Assembly (NCBI GenBank): GCA_045600525.1
Contig: JAZRYC010000170.1
Coordinates: forward strand, 1 to 6,713
Reading direction: 5' to 3'
Origin: F23-D06 sp045600525
Lineage (GTDB): Bacteria; Bacteroidota; Bacteroidia; Bacteroidales; WCHB1-69
Length of the DNA: 6,713 nt
Shown: positions 1 through 6,142 of the stretch, in pieces
Position numbering within the stretch: the stretch's first letter is position 1
Layout of the letters: each line of letters begins with the position of its first letter
The notes under the pieces: generated by a model
Seen by the model: only the letters and a program-made list of their open reading frames with translations
Told to the model about the DNA's origin: nothing
The model's database searches: none
Made by a program: the position numbers and the translations under genes

Positions 1-1012
1 AAGAACCGACAAATAAAATGACGAACAACAACAAGAGCGGGATGCGGAAACGTACGTTGAAATGGGCGAGTTTGTCGGTTGGTATGCGGAGAACTTTTTT
101 TTGTGACTTTTCAATACCTTTTTCAAAAATCAAGATGAGGGAAGGCAGTACGGTGAAGTTGCAAATCAAACTACAGAGAACACCTTTGGAAAGAACAATG
201 CCTAAGTCGGCACCGATTTTGAGTTTCATGAAAACGAGCATAATGAGGCCGACGATAGTGGTCAGTGCGCTACTGAGAATGGAGGATGCTGCCAGTTTGA
301 CGGCATTTTGCATGGCGTCCACACTAATGCCGTTGTGTGTCTTTTCCTGTCGAAACCTATTGATGAGGATGATGGAATAGTCCATGGAAAGTACTAACTG
401 CAGAACCGCTACGATGGAATTGGTCGTGGCGGATACGCTGGGCAATAGGGCATTAGTGCCAACATTCAACAAAACGGCGATGCCGGTGGAGGTGAGAAAC
501 AGTACTGGCTCGAGCCACGACTGGCACATGGCAAAGAGGATGATTAGAAGTAGGGCCACTGCGCCCATCAGCATAGGAGCTTCGGCGGTGGCTCCATCTT
601 GGTTTGTCTCAACAACTTTGACTTTGGGAAACTGCTCTGCAATTTGTTCACCCATAGTAACTTGATCAACAGTTCCAGCAACGCCTAATTCGTATAGGGT
701 GCGTTTCCCGTTTTCTTCTTCCCTAACGCTGTTTACATGGTCCATTTTGCGCAGATGAACCATCATATCCACTTTTTCTTCATCGGAAAGTCCTTTGCAC
801 ATGACGCGAACATCGGATCCTCCCATTTTGGCGAGATTCCCGAATTCGTTGTTCATGATTTCCAAACCCGCACGCATATTGGAGTCGTCAGGCAGGTATT
901 TGGTCATATCAGTGTTGATATTGACGTGGAATGTCAGCACCAAACAAACAGCAGCAAGAATAAATGTAAGGCAGAGCAGCCAGTGTCTATATCGTATTAA
1001 AAATTTAGCCAT
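1..1012 (-). CDS. MMPL/RND-family transporter, N-terminal half (runs off left edge)
   Basis: This is an inner-membrane, proton-driven exporter of the RND superfamily (MMPL branch); the substrate cannot be read from the sequence. The reading frame is open for 337 codons from the ATG at 1012 to the window edge without a stop. A first membrane helix lies at about residues 10-29. It is followed by the motif TDMTKYLPDDS (34-44), typical of the start of the periplasmic loop in this family. Further hydrophobic helices lie at about 146-163, 169-190, 198-218, 239-262 and 268-296. The fourth helix carries MDYSIILINRFRQE (210-223), the conserved Asp-Tyr and Arg pattern of MMPL proteins; Asp211 is the likely proton-relay residue. 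A new helix begins near 325, so the first of two repeated halves is complete and the second lies outside. The truncation is only the window boundary. The family call is firm; the function as efflux or lipid export is inferred. Confidence 0.9.
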   Translation of the reverse strand, partial: MAKFLIRYRHWLLCLTFILAAVCLVLTFHVNINTDMTKYLPDDSNMRAGLEIMNNEFGNLAKMGGSDVRVMCKGLSDEEKVDMMVHLRKMDHVNSVREEENGKRTLYELGVAGTVDQVTMGEQIAEQFPKVKVVETNQDGATAEAPMLMGAVALLLIILFAMCQSWLEPVLFLTSTGIAVLLNVGTNALLPSVSATTNSIVAVLQLVLSMDYSIILINRFRQEKTHNGISVDAMQNAVKLAASSILSSALTTIVGLIMLVFMKLKIGADLGIVLSKGVLCSLICNFTVLPSLILIFEKGIEKSQKKVLRIPTDKLAHFNVRFRIPLLLLFVILFVGS

Positions 1013-1100
1013 ATAAGGGGGACTTCTATTTGGAACAAATTATGCCGATTCCTTAAATTTCGTGAAATCCCTTAGCCAAAATTTAAAAAAAACAGCGGTG

Positions 1101-1108
1101 CAAAAATA
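1101..1108 (-). promoter_or_regulatory. Candidate -7 promoter box for the MMPL transporter
   Basis: On the minus strand the sequence reads TATTTTTG, an exact match to the Bacteroidota -7 consensus TAnnTTTG. A T-rich stretch lies about 20 bases upstream where a -33 element is expected, although no clean TTTG is present. Transcription would start near 1094, giving a leader of about 80 bases. The same TTGTATTTTTGC context occurs upstream of the PadR gene. The box lies just beyond the 3' end of the lipoprotein remnant. Confidence 0.55.
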
Positions 1109-1122
1109 CAAATTATTCCATT

Positions 1123-1280
1123 TTAAAAAAATATCCCATTTGCTTCCTTGATTTTGGCTTTAACAAACACTTTCTGCCCCCTTTTTAAGGAAGTCTATTC
1201 ACGATGTCAGCTTCATAAAGTACTATTAATGGAATTATAACATCACATTTTTTTGATTTTGGTGAGCTGTGAGCAGTAAA
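1123..1280 (-). pseudogene. Decayed paralogue of the small lipoprotein at 3049-3432 (C-terminal part)
   Basis: Translating the minus strand from 1259 gives KSKKCDVIIPLIVLYEAD and then IVNRLP. After a one-base shift near 1182-1190 it continues as LKRGQKVFVKAKIKEANGIFF and a stop at 1123. The intact lipoprotein has DKKGNVIIPLEVHHEND, IKGLP, LKKGQRVYVWAEGKDAMGTF at residues 80-122. KK, VIIPL, LP, LK and GQ match in order, with about 20 identities over 45 positions, too many for chance. The shift falls in a run of five A and five G on the minus strand, consistent with loss of a single base. Upstream an in-frame TAG (1281-1283) precedes residues FT, which may match FT of the paralogue. The signal peptide and N-terminal half are not recognisable, so this is a broken gene and not a functional product. 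Confidence 0.7.
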
Positions 1281-1294
1281 CTAAAGAAAAGAAA

Positions 1295-1518
1295 TTAAAG
1301 GAGTTTTGTCGGGGCTTCCATTGACCAAACTTGTGATATTCTGTTGAAATCGATTGCAACTTGCTCGTAGCTGAAGATGCTGGTATTCGCTAAACTCTCT
1401 TCATTATGTTTATTGTAGGCATTTGAGGAAATCTTCCCCATATGGAAATGCCGTCTGTCCATCCATCATACATATTCTTACCCGTTTGGGTGTAGGCGTG
1501 GTCGTCTTGGCCTATTGG
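1295..1518 (-). pseudogene. Possible decayed coding remnant of unknown family
   Basis: Two overlapping minus-strand frames read like one disrupted protein. The first is open from 1518 and includes HAYTQTGKNMYDGWTDGISIW before ending at a stop at 1390. The second, open from about 1462, includes KISSNAYNKHNEESLANTS and FSYEQVAIDFNRISQVWSM before a TAA at 1295. Joining them with a one-base shift near 1433-1440 gives a continuous product of ordinary composition of about 70 residues. I do not recognise the family. It could also be a chance open stretch; a 55-codon ORF with its own ATG at 1462 exists but has no promoter or ribosome-binding context that I can see. Confidence 0.25.
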
Positions 1519-1598
1519 TCAGCTGGCAGGCAGGATGGCAGCAAAACTGTTGTGATATATGTGATATAGGAAATTTGTTTTTTCGTTGTTTTCAAATT

Positions 1599-2981
1599 TT
1601 AAAAATCATAACTAACACCGCCGGAAATAAATCCTTTGTAACCGCAGCCGAGTTCTAGGTTGCCAAACCAGTGGTTGCCGCCGGCTTTGACACCGAAGGC
1701 GGTTAGTTGATAGGCAAGAGAACTGGTCAGCGATATCGGTTGATATTTTCCATCTTGTCGGGAATCATACCCTTTGAACATAAATCCCATGCCTAATCCG
1801 GAGTAGAGGGTGACGTGTTTACGATTGAGATAGGAAAAGCGCACGTCGAAAATGGTGGAGATGGCGTATTCGTTGAGGCGTGCTTCGGTGATGCCTTCTG
1901 GATTTACAATGTTTTGGCGGATATCCGAGAAAGTGTTGGCGACACCAATCCAAAGCCATTTGCGCAACCGGAAATGATAACTGAAAGAGAAGAGTGGCAT
2001 CACATTGGTCCGGCATTTGTATGAAGGGAACCTCCAACTATGTGAATTGTCCAATCTATCGGGATTTTCCTGTAAGTTGGGGAATAATTGCTCCGTAATG
2101 TCGAAACCAGAGATTGCACGGGTGCTGACTGCCATATAGGGGTCTCCGATGTTCAGCTGAAATTCGTGCCGTGGCAATGAGCTGTCCCACGCAGGAACAG
2201 GCATCATTTTCTTGATTTTTCTATGGAAAGTATGGATATAAGCTAATTGAAAACTCAAATAACCATTATTTGTATGGATGTCGCCAATTGGGGTGGGTGC
2301 AGTATGGTTATCCAAATAGTATAGACTATAATGGCCAAAGATACCTTGTCCAAAGGGTACGTTCAGCCCCACTTGGGCGCGGAAGAGTCCGGCTCTTGGA
2401 ATCTGATAGTAGAAGCCCAATCCCAACTGCAAATCGGCACGACAAAGTTGATAATCGTTTATGAGAAAGTTATATCCAATTCCCTGTCTATCAGTGTAAG
2501 AATAGAAGTATTGGACATCACTTCTTGTTAGAGTGATGTTCGTTCCTACGTTGGAAGTAATCCAAAAGTCTTTTTTGATAGGCACATGCAGCTCGAATTT
2601 CACAGGGATGGAGGCGTTGTACAAACGCAGGTGAATACGATCACTGGGGATTTTGAATTGCACTGCCGTGGTAGTGCCGTACTCCAATCCCACAGAAAAG
2701 CCACAGTATTTTGCAAAATGGTAGGAGGTCTCCAAACCGGCGGCAAAGCCGATGCCCGGCAGTGAAGTCGGATCCCAATAGTCGTTAAAAAATATTTTAT
2801 CTGTCATCGCGGGCTGTACCAATTCCGTTTGCAGGGTGTAGCCGAGATGGAATCCCTTAAACGGTTCATACGATCGACTGGTTTCTACGATCTCTTCTTT
2901 GGAGGATTCCTGCTCTTGGGCAAAGAGGGCGTAAATGCTTAGGATGCCTGCTAAGAAACAGAGAATAAGTCTTTTGTTCAT
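1599..2981 (-). CDS. Secreted protein with two outer-membrane beta-barrel-like modules
   Basis: The 460-residue product starts with a clear signal peptide (Lys/Arg at 3-4, hydrophobic core 5-20, cleavage likely after LFA at 21, leaving Gln at the mature N terminus). The mature chain shows alternating aromatic and glycine-rich strands typical of small Bacteroidota outer-membrane barrels. It seems to contain two modules. The first (about 43-253) starts at GFHLGYTLQ and closes with YLSFQLAYIHTF. The second (about 271-460) starts at RHEFQLNIGDP and closes with ISGGVSYDF. The terminal Phe after an alternating strand matches the signal read by the Bam assembly machinery. A lysine-rich linker (KIKKM, 255-259) separates the modules. 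The start at 2981 follows an AT-rich stretch with no Shine-Dalgarno site, usual here. It lies 67 bases behind the lipoprotein gene and is probably co-transcribed. No specific substrate or partner can be named. Confidence 0.75.
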   Translation of the reverse strand: MNKRLILCFLAGILSIYALFAQEQESSKEEIVETSRSYEPFKGFHLGYTLQTELVQPAMTDKIFFNDYWDPTSLPGIGFAAGLETSYHFAKYCGFSVGLEYGTTTAVQFKIPSDRIHLRLYNASIPVKFELHVPIKKDFWITSNVGTNITLTRSDVQYFYSYTDRQGIGYNFLINDYQLCRADLQLGLGFYYQIPRAGLFRAQVGLNVPFGQGIFGHYSLYYLDNHTAPTPIGDIHTNNGYLSFQLAYIHTFHRKIKKMMPVPAWDSSLPRHEFQLNIGDPYMAVSTRAISGFDITEQLFPNLQENPDRLDNSHSWRFPSYKCRTNVMPLFSFSYHFRLRKWLWIGVANTFSDIRQNIVNPEGITEARLNEYAISTIFDVRFSYLNRKHVTLYSGLGMGFMFKGYDSRQDGKYQPISLTSSLAYQLTAFGVKAGGNHWFGNLELGCGYKGFISGGVSYDF

Positions 2982-3048
2982 AAATATTTAAAAAATATGC
3001 ATTATGAATAACGATGCCATGCACTAATTATTGTGTCGAATAGGCTAA

Positions 3049-3432
3049 CTATTTCAATGTGAACGCAAATGTCCCCATTGCGTCTTTGCCCTCCGCCCAT
3101 ACATACACTCTCTGTCCTTTTTTCAAAGGAAGACCTTTGATTGTATCATTCTCGTGATGCACTTCGAGCGGTATAATTACGTTGCCTTTTTTGTCGGTAA
3201 CCGTGAAATCCACGTTGCCTTTTACAATATGTTGCTCAACAATCAAGGTCGGCTCGTCCGACTTAACCTTGAAATGCCCATGTATCTTACCGTTGAAAAG
3301 CATAAAATTACATTTCCAACGGTTGTTGAAATTGTTTTCCACCATCTTCCTCGACCGGTTCATATCAACAGGACCGCAAGAGACCATCAAGAAAGACAAT
3401 ATTGCGACAAATGCAAAGAATTTGATTTTCAT
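3049..3432 (-). CDS. Small lipoprotein of unknown function
   Basis: The 127-residue product carries a lipoprotein signal peptide: Lys at 2 and 4, a hydrophobic stretch 5-17, and a lipobox ending MVSC with the lipidated Cys at 19. The mature part is about 109 residues with alternating short strands (HFKVK, TLIVEQ, VDFTVTD, VIIPLEV, RVYVWAEG, GTFAFTLK), which suggests a compact beta-sandwich; I do not recognise a named domain. It is followed after 67 bases by the two-module barrel gene, so an outer-membrane location and partnership are plausible but inferred. A frameshifted relative of its C-terminal half survives at 1123-1280 on the same strand, downstream of the barrel gene. It lies 130 bases after pspC, and that gap is filled by repeats. 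No separate promoter is obvious; it may depend on readthrough from the padR-pspC unit. Confidence 0.75.
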   Translation of the reverse strand: MKIKFFAFVAILSFLMVSCGPVDMNRSRKMVENNFNNRWKCNFMLFNGKIHGHFKVKSDEPTLIVEQHIVKGNVDFTVTDKKGNVIIPLEVHHENDTIKGLPLKKGQRVYVWAEGKDAMGTFAFTLK

Positions 3433-3458
3433 AAAGATAATGTGAAATGTGGTAATTA

Positions 3459-3493
3459 CTTTAAACCTTAAACTTTGAACCTTAAACCTGAAA
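3459..3493. repeat. Heptamer array, five units, C-rich on plus strand
   Basis: Five contiguous seven-base units read CTTTAAA, CCTTAAA, CTTTGAA, CCTTAAA and CCTGAAA, with consensus CYTTRAA. The array lies between the lipoprotein start and the palindrome at 3501. Confidence 0.85.
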
Positions 3494-3500
3494 GGTTACC

Positions 3501-3525
3501 GGACGCAATGAATTGCGTCCCTACA
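3501..3525. repeat. REP-like palindrome, copy 1
   Basis: GGACGCAA (3501-3508) and TTGCGTCC (3513-3520) form a perfect 8-bp stem around TGAA, followed by CTACA. Read on the minus strand it is TGTAGGGACGCAATTCATTG and continues CGTCC, matching the copy at 6080-6104. Heptamer arrays lie on both sides. There is no T-run after the stem on either strand, so a terminator role is not supported. Confidence 0.8.
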
Positions 3526-3527
3526 TG

Positions 3528-3561
3528 CCTGAACCCTGAACCCTATACCCTAAACCCTAAA
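3528..3561. repeat. Heptamer array, CCCTAAA-type
   Basis: After a partial CCTGAA, the units CCCTGAA, CCCTATA, CCCTAAA and CCCTAAA run to within two bases of the pspC stop codon. They are a C-richer variant of the array at 3459-3493 in the same orientation. Resemblance to eukaryotic telomere repeats is coincidental. Confidence 0.8.
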
Positions 3562-3562
3562 T

Positions 3563-5152
3563 CTACCGTTTCGTGACCACGGAGAACTCGCTGCTGCTTT
3601 TCTGGAGCAGTTGCGGCGTACCCTTGTAGGTCACGGCGCTGGCCTCAGAGGTTTGGATGCGCAGTTCGCGGGCGGTGCCCATCGCCACGTGAGATGCCTC
3701 TTCGGCACGGATGGTGGCCACATCGGCAGTAACGTCCTCCAAATCAGCCTGTGCGGCCTCTTCGGCACGTACATTCAACGTGTCAATCTTGCCCGCAAGT
3801 TTCACGCGGGAAGCTTCTTCCACTTGCATTTCCAGTTTTGGGAAGTTAACATCGCCCTCGCACTCAAAGTTGCACGCCTCCGACATTTTGATTTTGTCCA
3901 ATTGCGGAGCCGTGACATAAACGAGGATGCGCTGGTTGCCTTTCATATTGGGGTTCTCGTTGCGGATGTAGAGCACGCCGTTGCGGATGTCGGTACGGAT
4001 ATTGGCGATTTTGCTCTGCGGGGCCTTGACTTCCACGGAGGTGCTGTCGCCCTGCGTGAACTTGACCGTTATGGCCTCTTCCGCGTCAATGGCGTGAAAC
4101 TCCCCGCTGTTGCGGTCCTCGTTAGAATAATACTGCTCGTCGTAATCCTCATCGTCATCATCCCAATATTTCAAAAGGGAATTTTGAATCTCCTCGCTGT
4201 CCCATTTTTCGCGATGGTTGTAGGCATTGACACCGCAGACGGCCATACCCACGATGCTGGCCAACCAGAGACCAAGCAATACCCAGGCAACGCTTTTGTG
4301 GTGCGGTTTGCGGTTGTTGACCAAATAGATGCAGAACATAACGATGGCGATGGCGGGAATTATCAAAAATACTCCGATGCTTGTCAGCAAGATAATTTCG
4401 TTGATGCTGACGGCAATGGGCAACAGATGGAACACCAACATTATGGTGGCTATCAGGACACCCATCACAGAGGCAAACAGGCCGATTCCAATAAGACTCA
4501 ATACGACGATGGCTATGACTTTGAGTATTTTGGCTAACGGACTCGGCGTGCTTGCCACGGGTGATTCGTTGGCAGCGGTGTAGCTGCCGATATTTTCTGC
4601 GGTAGGCTCCACGCCCTGCATCTCTAAGCGCTGGGCTACGGAGTTGGCCTCCGGAATGAAAATCCACATCAGGATGTAGATGAAGACGGTCCAACCAAGA
4701 CTGAACAGCATAATCAGCAGGAAGAGGATGCGCACCAGCGTCGGGTCCCAGTCCAGATAGGCGGCCACGCCGGCAGCCACACCGCCGATACGTTTGTTGG
4801 CCGTGTCGCGATAGAGTTTGCGCATTTTGCGGCGCTCGCCTGCCGTAAAGGGCTGCTGCGGTTCCGCCGACTGTGCTTCAGACTGCGCGCCGCTCTCGTC
4901 CTCAAACTGGCTGGGCTGGCCCAATTGCTCAATAACTTCCTTCACGTCACGCATCTCTACGACGTTGCGGTTCACTAATTTTTCAGAGAATAGCTCCGCC
5001 ACGCGGGCTTCGATGTCCTTGAGGATCTCCTCTTTCTCATCTGCCGCAAAGTGCCGACCGAGTTCTTCCAGGTATTGGTTCAAGGTTTGATAGGCGTCTT
5101 CATCGATATTGAAGACAAGGCCGTTCAGGTTGATGGTAAGGGTTCTTTTCAT
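3563..5152 (-). CDS. PspC-domain membrane protein with C-terminal DUF2807 beta-helix
   Basis: The 529-residue product is a multi-domain inner-membrane protein found in Bacteroidota next to PadR regulators, presumed to act in envelope stress. Residues 1-80 form a soluble helical region with the pattern DIEARVAELFSEKL (46-59). A PspC domain follows at about 111-168, with KLYRDTANKRIGGVAAGVA and then a hydrophobic stretch ending IFIPEA. More hydrophobic segments lie at about 208-243, 246-279 and 287-309. A very acidic linker (331-345, including DDDDEDYDE) leads to a DUF2807 (head-GIN, putative adhesin) domain at about 350-515. This domain shows a ladder of SEA/EEA turns with the Ala at 426, 447, 466, 486 and 504, spaced 18-21 residues, as expected for a parallel beta-helix. 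It is the last gene of a probable padR/four-helix/pspC unit, 72 bases after its neighbour. It is GC-richer than the four-helix gene. The family call is strong; the biological role is inferred. Confidence 0.9.
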   Translation of the reverse strand: MKRTLTINLNGLVFNIDEDAYQTLNQYLEELGRHFAADEKEEILKDIEARVAELFSEKLVNRNVVEMRDVKEVIEQLGQPSQFEDESGAQSEAQSAEPQQPFTAGERRKMRKLYRDTANKRIGGVAAGVAAYLDWDPTLVRILFLLIMLFSLGWTVFIYILMWIFIPEANSVAQRLEMQGVEPTAENIGSYTAANESPVASTPSPLAKILKVIAIVVLSLIGIGLFASVMGVLIATIMLVFHLLPIAVSINEIILLTSIGVFLIIPAIAIVMFCIYLVNNRKPHHKSVAWVLLGLWLASIVGMAVCGVNAYNHREKWDSEEIQNSLLKYWDDDDEDYDEQYYSNEDRNSGEFHAIDAEEAITVKFTQGDSTSVEVKAPQSKIANIRTDIRNGVLYIRNENPNMKGNQRILVYVTAPQLDKIKMSEACNFECEGDVNFPKLEMQVEEASRVKLAGKIDTLNVRAEEAAQADLEDVTADVATIRAEEASHVAMGTARELRIQTSEASAVTYKGTPQLLQKSSSEFSVVTKR

Positions 5153-5185
5153 TGTATTGTAAAATTAAATATTCGACTTATAGGG

Positions 5186-5213
5186 TTTAAAGTTTAAAGT
5201 TTAAGGTTTAAGA
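5186..5213. repeat. Heptamer array, four units, G-rich on plus strand
   Basis: Units TTTAAAG, TTTAAAG, TTTAAGG and TTTAAGA lie between the four-helix bundle stop and the pspC start. The orientation is opposite to the array at 5623-5653 on the other side of the same gene. Confidence 0.85.
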
Positions 5214-5224
5214 GGAATGGCTCT

Positions 5225-5614
5225 TTATTTGTATTTAGGGCCGGTTAGCTCACTTTTCTTTAGTTTTTGTATAAAATAAGCTATTGATTTACTTAATGAT
5301 ATACAAGATTCGTAGATCTTCTTTGCTGTCATGTTGTCTATGAATCCCACATCGGATGCTCGGATAATTTGACTGCGCACTTCTCCGCAAGAACCTTTAG
5401 CTATATATAGGAAATTAATAAATTCCTTGTTGCCATTACGTTCAAAACCCTCTGCTATATTATCCATAATAGAACCCACTGCGGCATGCATTTGTTGAAC
5501 AAAGCGAACATCGTATTTAAAATCTCCTTCCTTTGTAATGTTGTAAATTTCTTTGCAGAGTTCACGTGCGCTTTGAAATATCTCTAAATCTTCAAATTTC
5601 TCAATCTTTTTCAT
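5225..5614 (-). CDS. Four-helix bundle protein, S23 / 23S rRNA intervening-sequence family
   Basis: The 129-residue product matches the small four-helix bundle family first described from proteins encoded in 23S rRNA intervening sequences, which is structurally related to the Avd protein of diversity-generating retroelements. The hallmark segment SIMDNIAEGFER lies at 48-59, followed by FINFLYIAKGSCGEVRSQI at 65-83; helices before (about 8-27) and after (96-119) complete the bundle. Length is normal for the family. No rRNA, reverse transcriptase or variable repeat is nearby, so neither classic context applies. It sits between padR (24-bp gap) and pspC (72-bp gap) on the same strand, flanked on both sides by heptamer arrays in inverted orientation, and is visibly more AT-rich than both neighbours. 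This suggests later insertion into the operon. The biochemical role of stand-alone members is not established; nucleic-acid binding is a reasonable guess only. Confidence 0.9.
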   Translation of the reverse strand: MKKIEKFEDLEIFQSARELCKEIYNITKEGDFKYDVRFVQQMHAAVGSIMDNIAEGFERNGNKEFINFLYIAKGSCGEVRSQIIRASDVGFIDNMTAKKIYESCISLSKSIAYFIQKLKKSELTGPKYK

Positions 5615-5622
5615 ATCTTCAT

Positions 5623-5653
5623 TTTTAAACTTTGAACTTTAAACCTTAAACTT
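5623..5653. repeat. Heptamer array overlapping the PadR stop codon
   Basis: Units TTTTAAA, CTTTGAA, CTTTAAA and CCTTAAA are followed by a partial CTT. On the minus strand the array reads AAGTTTAAGGTTTAAAG, which supplies the last PadR codons (Lys-Phe-Lys-Val-stop), and it then fills the gap to the four-helix bundle gene. Confidence 0.85.
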
Positions 5654-5977
5654 CTTTATGGCCGTGACCGTTTGGTTCACTTCGTTCCAGGCGCCGTCAA
5701 GTTCGGCAAGGAAGGAGCGGCCATCGTCGGTGAGTTCGTAGTATTTGCGCGGGGGGCCCTGCACCGATTCCTGCCACTGGTAGGCAAGCAGTCCGCCGTT
5801 TTTCAATCGCGACAGCAGCGGATAAAGCGTGCCTTCCACCACGATGAGGTGTGCGTTCTTCAGTTCCGTGATGATGTCGGAAACGTAGGATGGCTTTTTG
5901 CTGATGATGAGCAGAATGCAGTATTCCAGAATTCCTTTGCGCATCTGCGATTTGACGTTGTCGGTATTTGTAGGCAT
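5639..5977 (-). CDS. PadR-family transcriptional repressor
   Basis: The 112-residue product is a winged-helix DNA-binding regulator of the short PadR type. After helix 1 (GILEYCILLIISKKP, 15-29) comes the recognition-helix region with EGTLYPLLSRLKNGGLL (48-64), and the wing with GPPRKYYELTDDGRSFL (74-90), all diagnostic of the family. The ATG at 5977 is preferred. The frame can be extended to a TTG at 5998, but that codon and the extra seven residues are mostly repeat-derived and lie before the conserved region. The last four codons and stop come from a heptamer array, so the original C terminus may differ. It is the first gene of a unit with the four-helix bundle gene and pspC. Its promoter has a long palindrome in the -33 region, consistent with autorepression. 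In this phylum PadR genes commonly precede pspC genes, and control of envelope-stress genes is the usual suggestion. Confidence 0.92.
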   Translation of the reverse strand: MPTNTDNVKSQMRKGILEYCILLIISKKPSYVSDIITELKNAHLIVVEGTLYPLLSRLKNGGLLAYQWQESVQGPPRKYYELTDDGRSFLAELDGAWNEVNQTVTAIKKFKV

Positions 5978-5985
5978 AAGCGGGG

Positions 5986-6020
5986 TGTTAAGTTTCAAGT
6001 TTCAGGATTCAGGTTTCAAG
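5986..6020. repeat. Heptamer array in the PadR leader
   Basis: Units TGTTAAG, TTTCAAG, TTTCAGG, ATTCAGG and TTTCAAG lie just upstream of the PadR ATG and would be transcribed as part of its leader. This TTTCARG variant differs from the TTTAARG units elsewhere in the window. Confidence 0.8.
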
Positions 6021-6063
6021 TATAATTACTCGGTTAATAAAGGGGCGTACTTGTATGTAGTGG

Positions 6064-6077
6064 TTTAAAGTTTCAAA
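6064..6077. repeat. Short heptamer array next to palindrome copy 2
   Basis: Two units, TTTAAAG and TTTCAAA, precede the palindrome at 6080 by two bases. Relative to the palindrome they lie on the same side and in the same orientation as the array at 3528-3561 next to copy 1. Confidence 0.65.
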
Positions 6078-6079
6078 AA

Positions 6080-6104
6080 TGTAGGGACGCAATAAATTGC
6101 GCCC
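6080..6104. repeat. REP-like palindrome, copy 2
   Basis: TGTAGGGACGCAAT is followed by AAATTGCGCCC. The arms pair with one A-C mismatch around the loop. Compared with the reverse complement of the copy at 3501-3525 only three of 25 positions differ, two of them in the loop. It lies in the padR leader, between the PadR start codon and the PadR promoter. Confidence 0.8.
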
Positions 6105-6125
6105 GTTGACAATTTTTTGACGCGG

Positions 6126-6133
6126 CAAAAATA
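6126..6133 (-). promoter_or_regulatory. Candidate -7 promoter box for padR
   Basis: The minus strand reads TATTTTTG, matching TAnnTTTG, in the same TTGTATTTTTGC context as the transporter promoter. Transcription would start near 6119, giving a leader of about 140 bases that contains palindrome copy 2 and two heptamer arrays. A TTTG lies 24 bases upstream, slightly further than the usual 19-21, and falls inside the palindromic operator. Confidence 0.6.
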
Positions 6134-6142
6134 CAAAAATTT

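Larger units (their letters stand above)
1013..1598. other. Intergenic stretch with promoter and gene remnants
   Basis: These 586 bases contain no intact gene. The left part holds the leader and promoter of the transporter. The middle (1123-1280) is a recognisable remnant of a lipoprotein paralogue. The right part (1295-1518) is a possible second remnant. The final 80 bases before the barrel gene stop codon are AT-rich with no convincing hairpin terminator. Confidence 0.7.

Noticed and set aside
18..1000. Several plus-strand open frames at the left edge
   Set aside because: All are antisense to the MMPL transporter, whose minus-strand frame is open throughout and carries conserved family motifs.
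1216..1226. AAAGTACTATT resembling half of the PadR operator
   Set aside because: Only one half-site is present with no dyad partner, and it lies within the lipoprotein remnant, so it is likely chance.
3501..3525. Palindrome after pspC as an intrinsic terminator
   Set aside because: No T-run follows the stem on the minus strand, and the same palindrome recurs at 6080-6104, in a leader and not at a gene end.
3548..3561. CCCTAAA units resembling a plant-type telomere repeat
   Set aside because: Only two perfect units within a degenerate bacterial heptamer array; neighbours vary (CCCTGAA, CCCTATA) and the flanks are bacterial genes.
3459..3561. Possible CRISPR array
   Set aside because: Units are seven bases, contiguous and without spacers, and no cas gene is present.
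3611..4537. Long 308-codon plus-strand open frame antisense to pspC
   Set aside because: It is a shadow of the GC-richer pspC codons. Its product is low-complexity in His, Asp and Gly with no domain, while the minus strand has clear PspC and DUF2807 domains.
5225..5614. Four-helix bundle gene as the Avd component of a diversity-generating retroelement
   Set aside because: No reverse transcriptase, template repeat or variable repeat is visible in the window.
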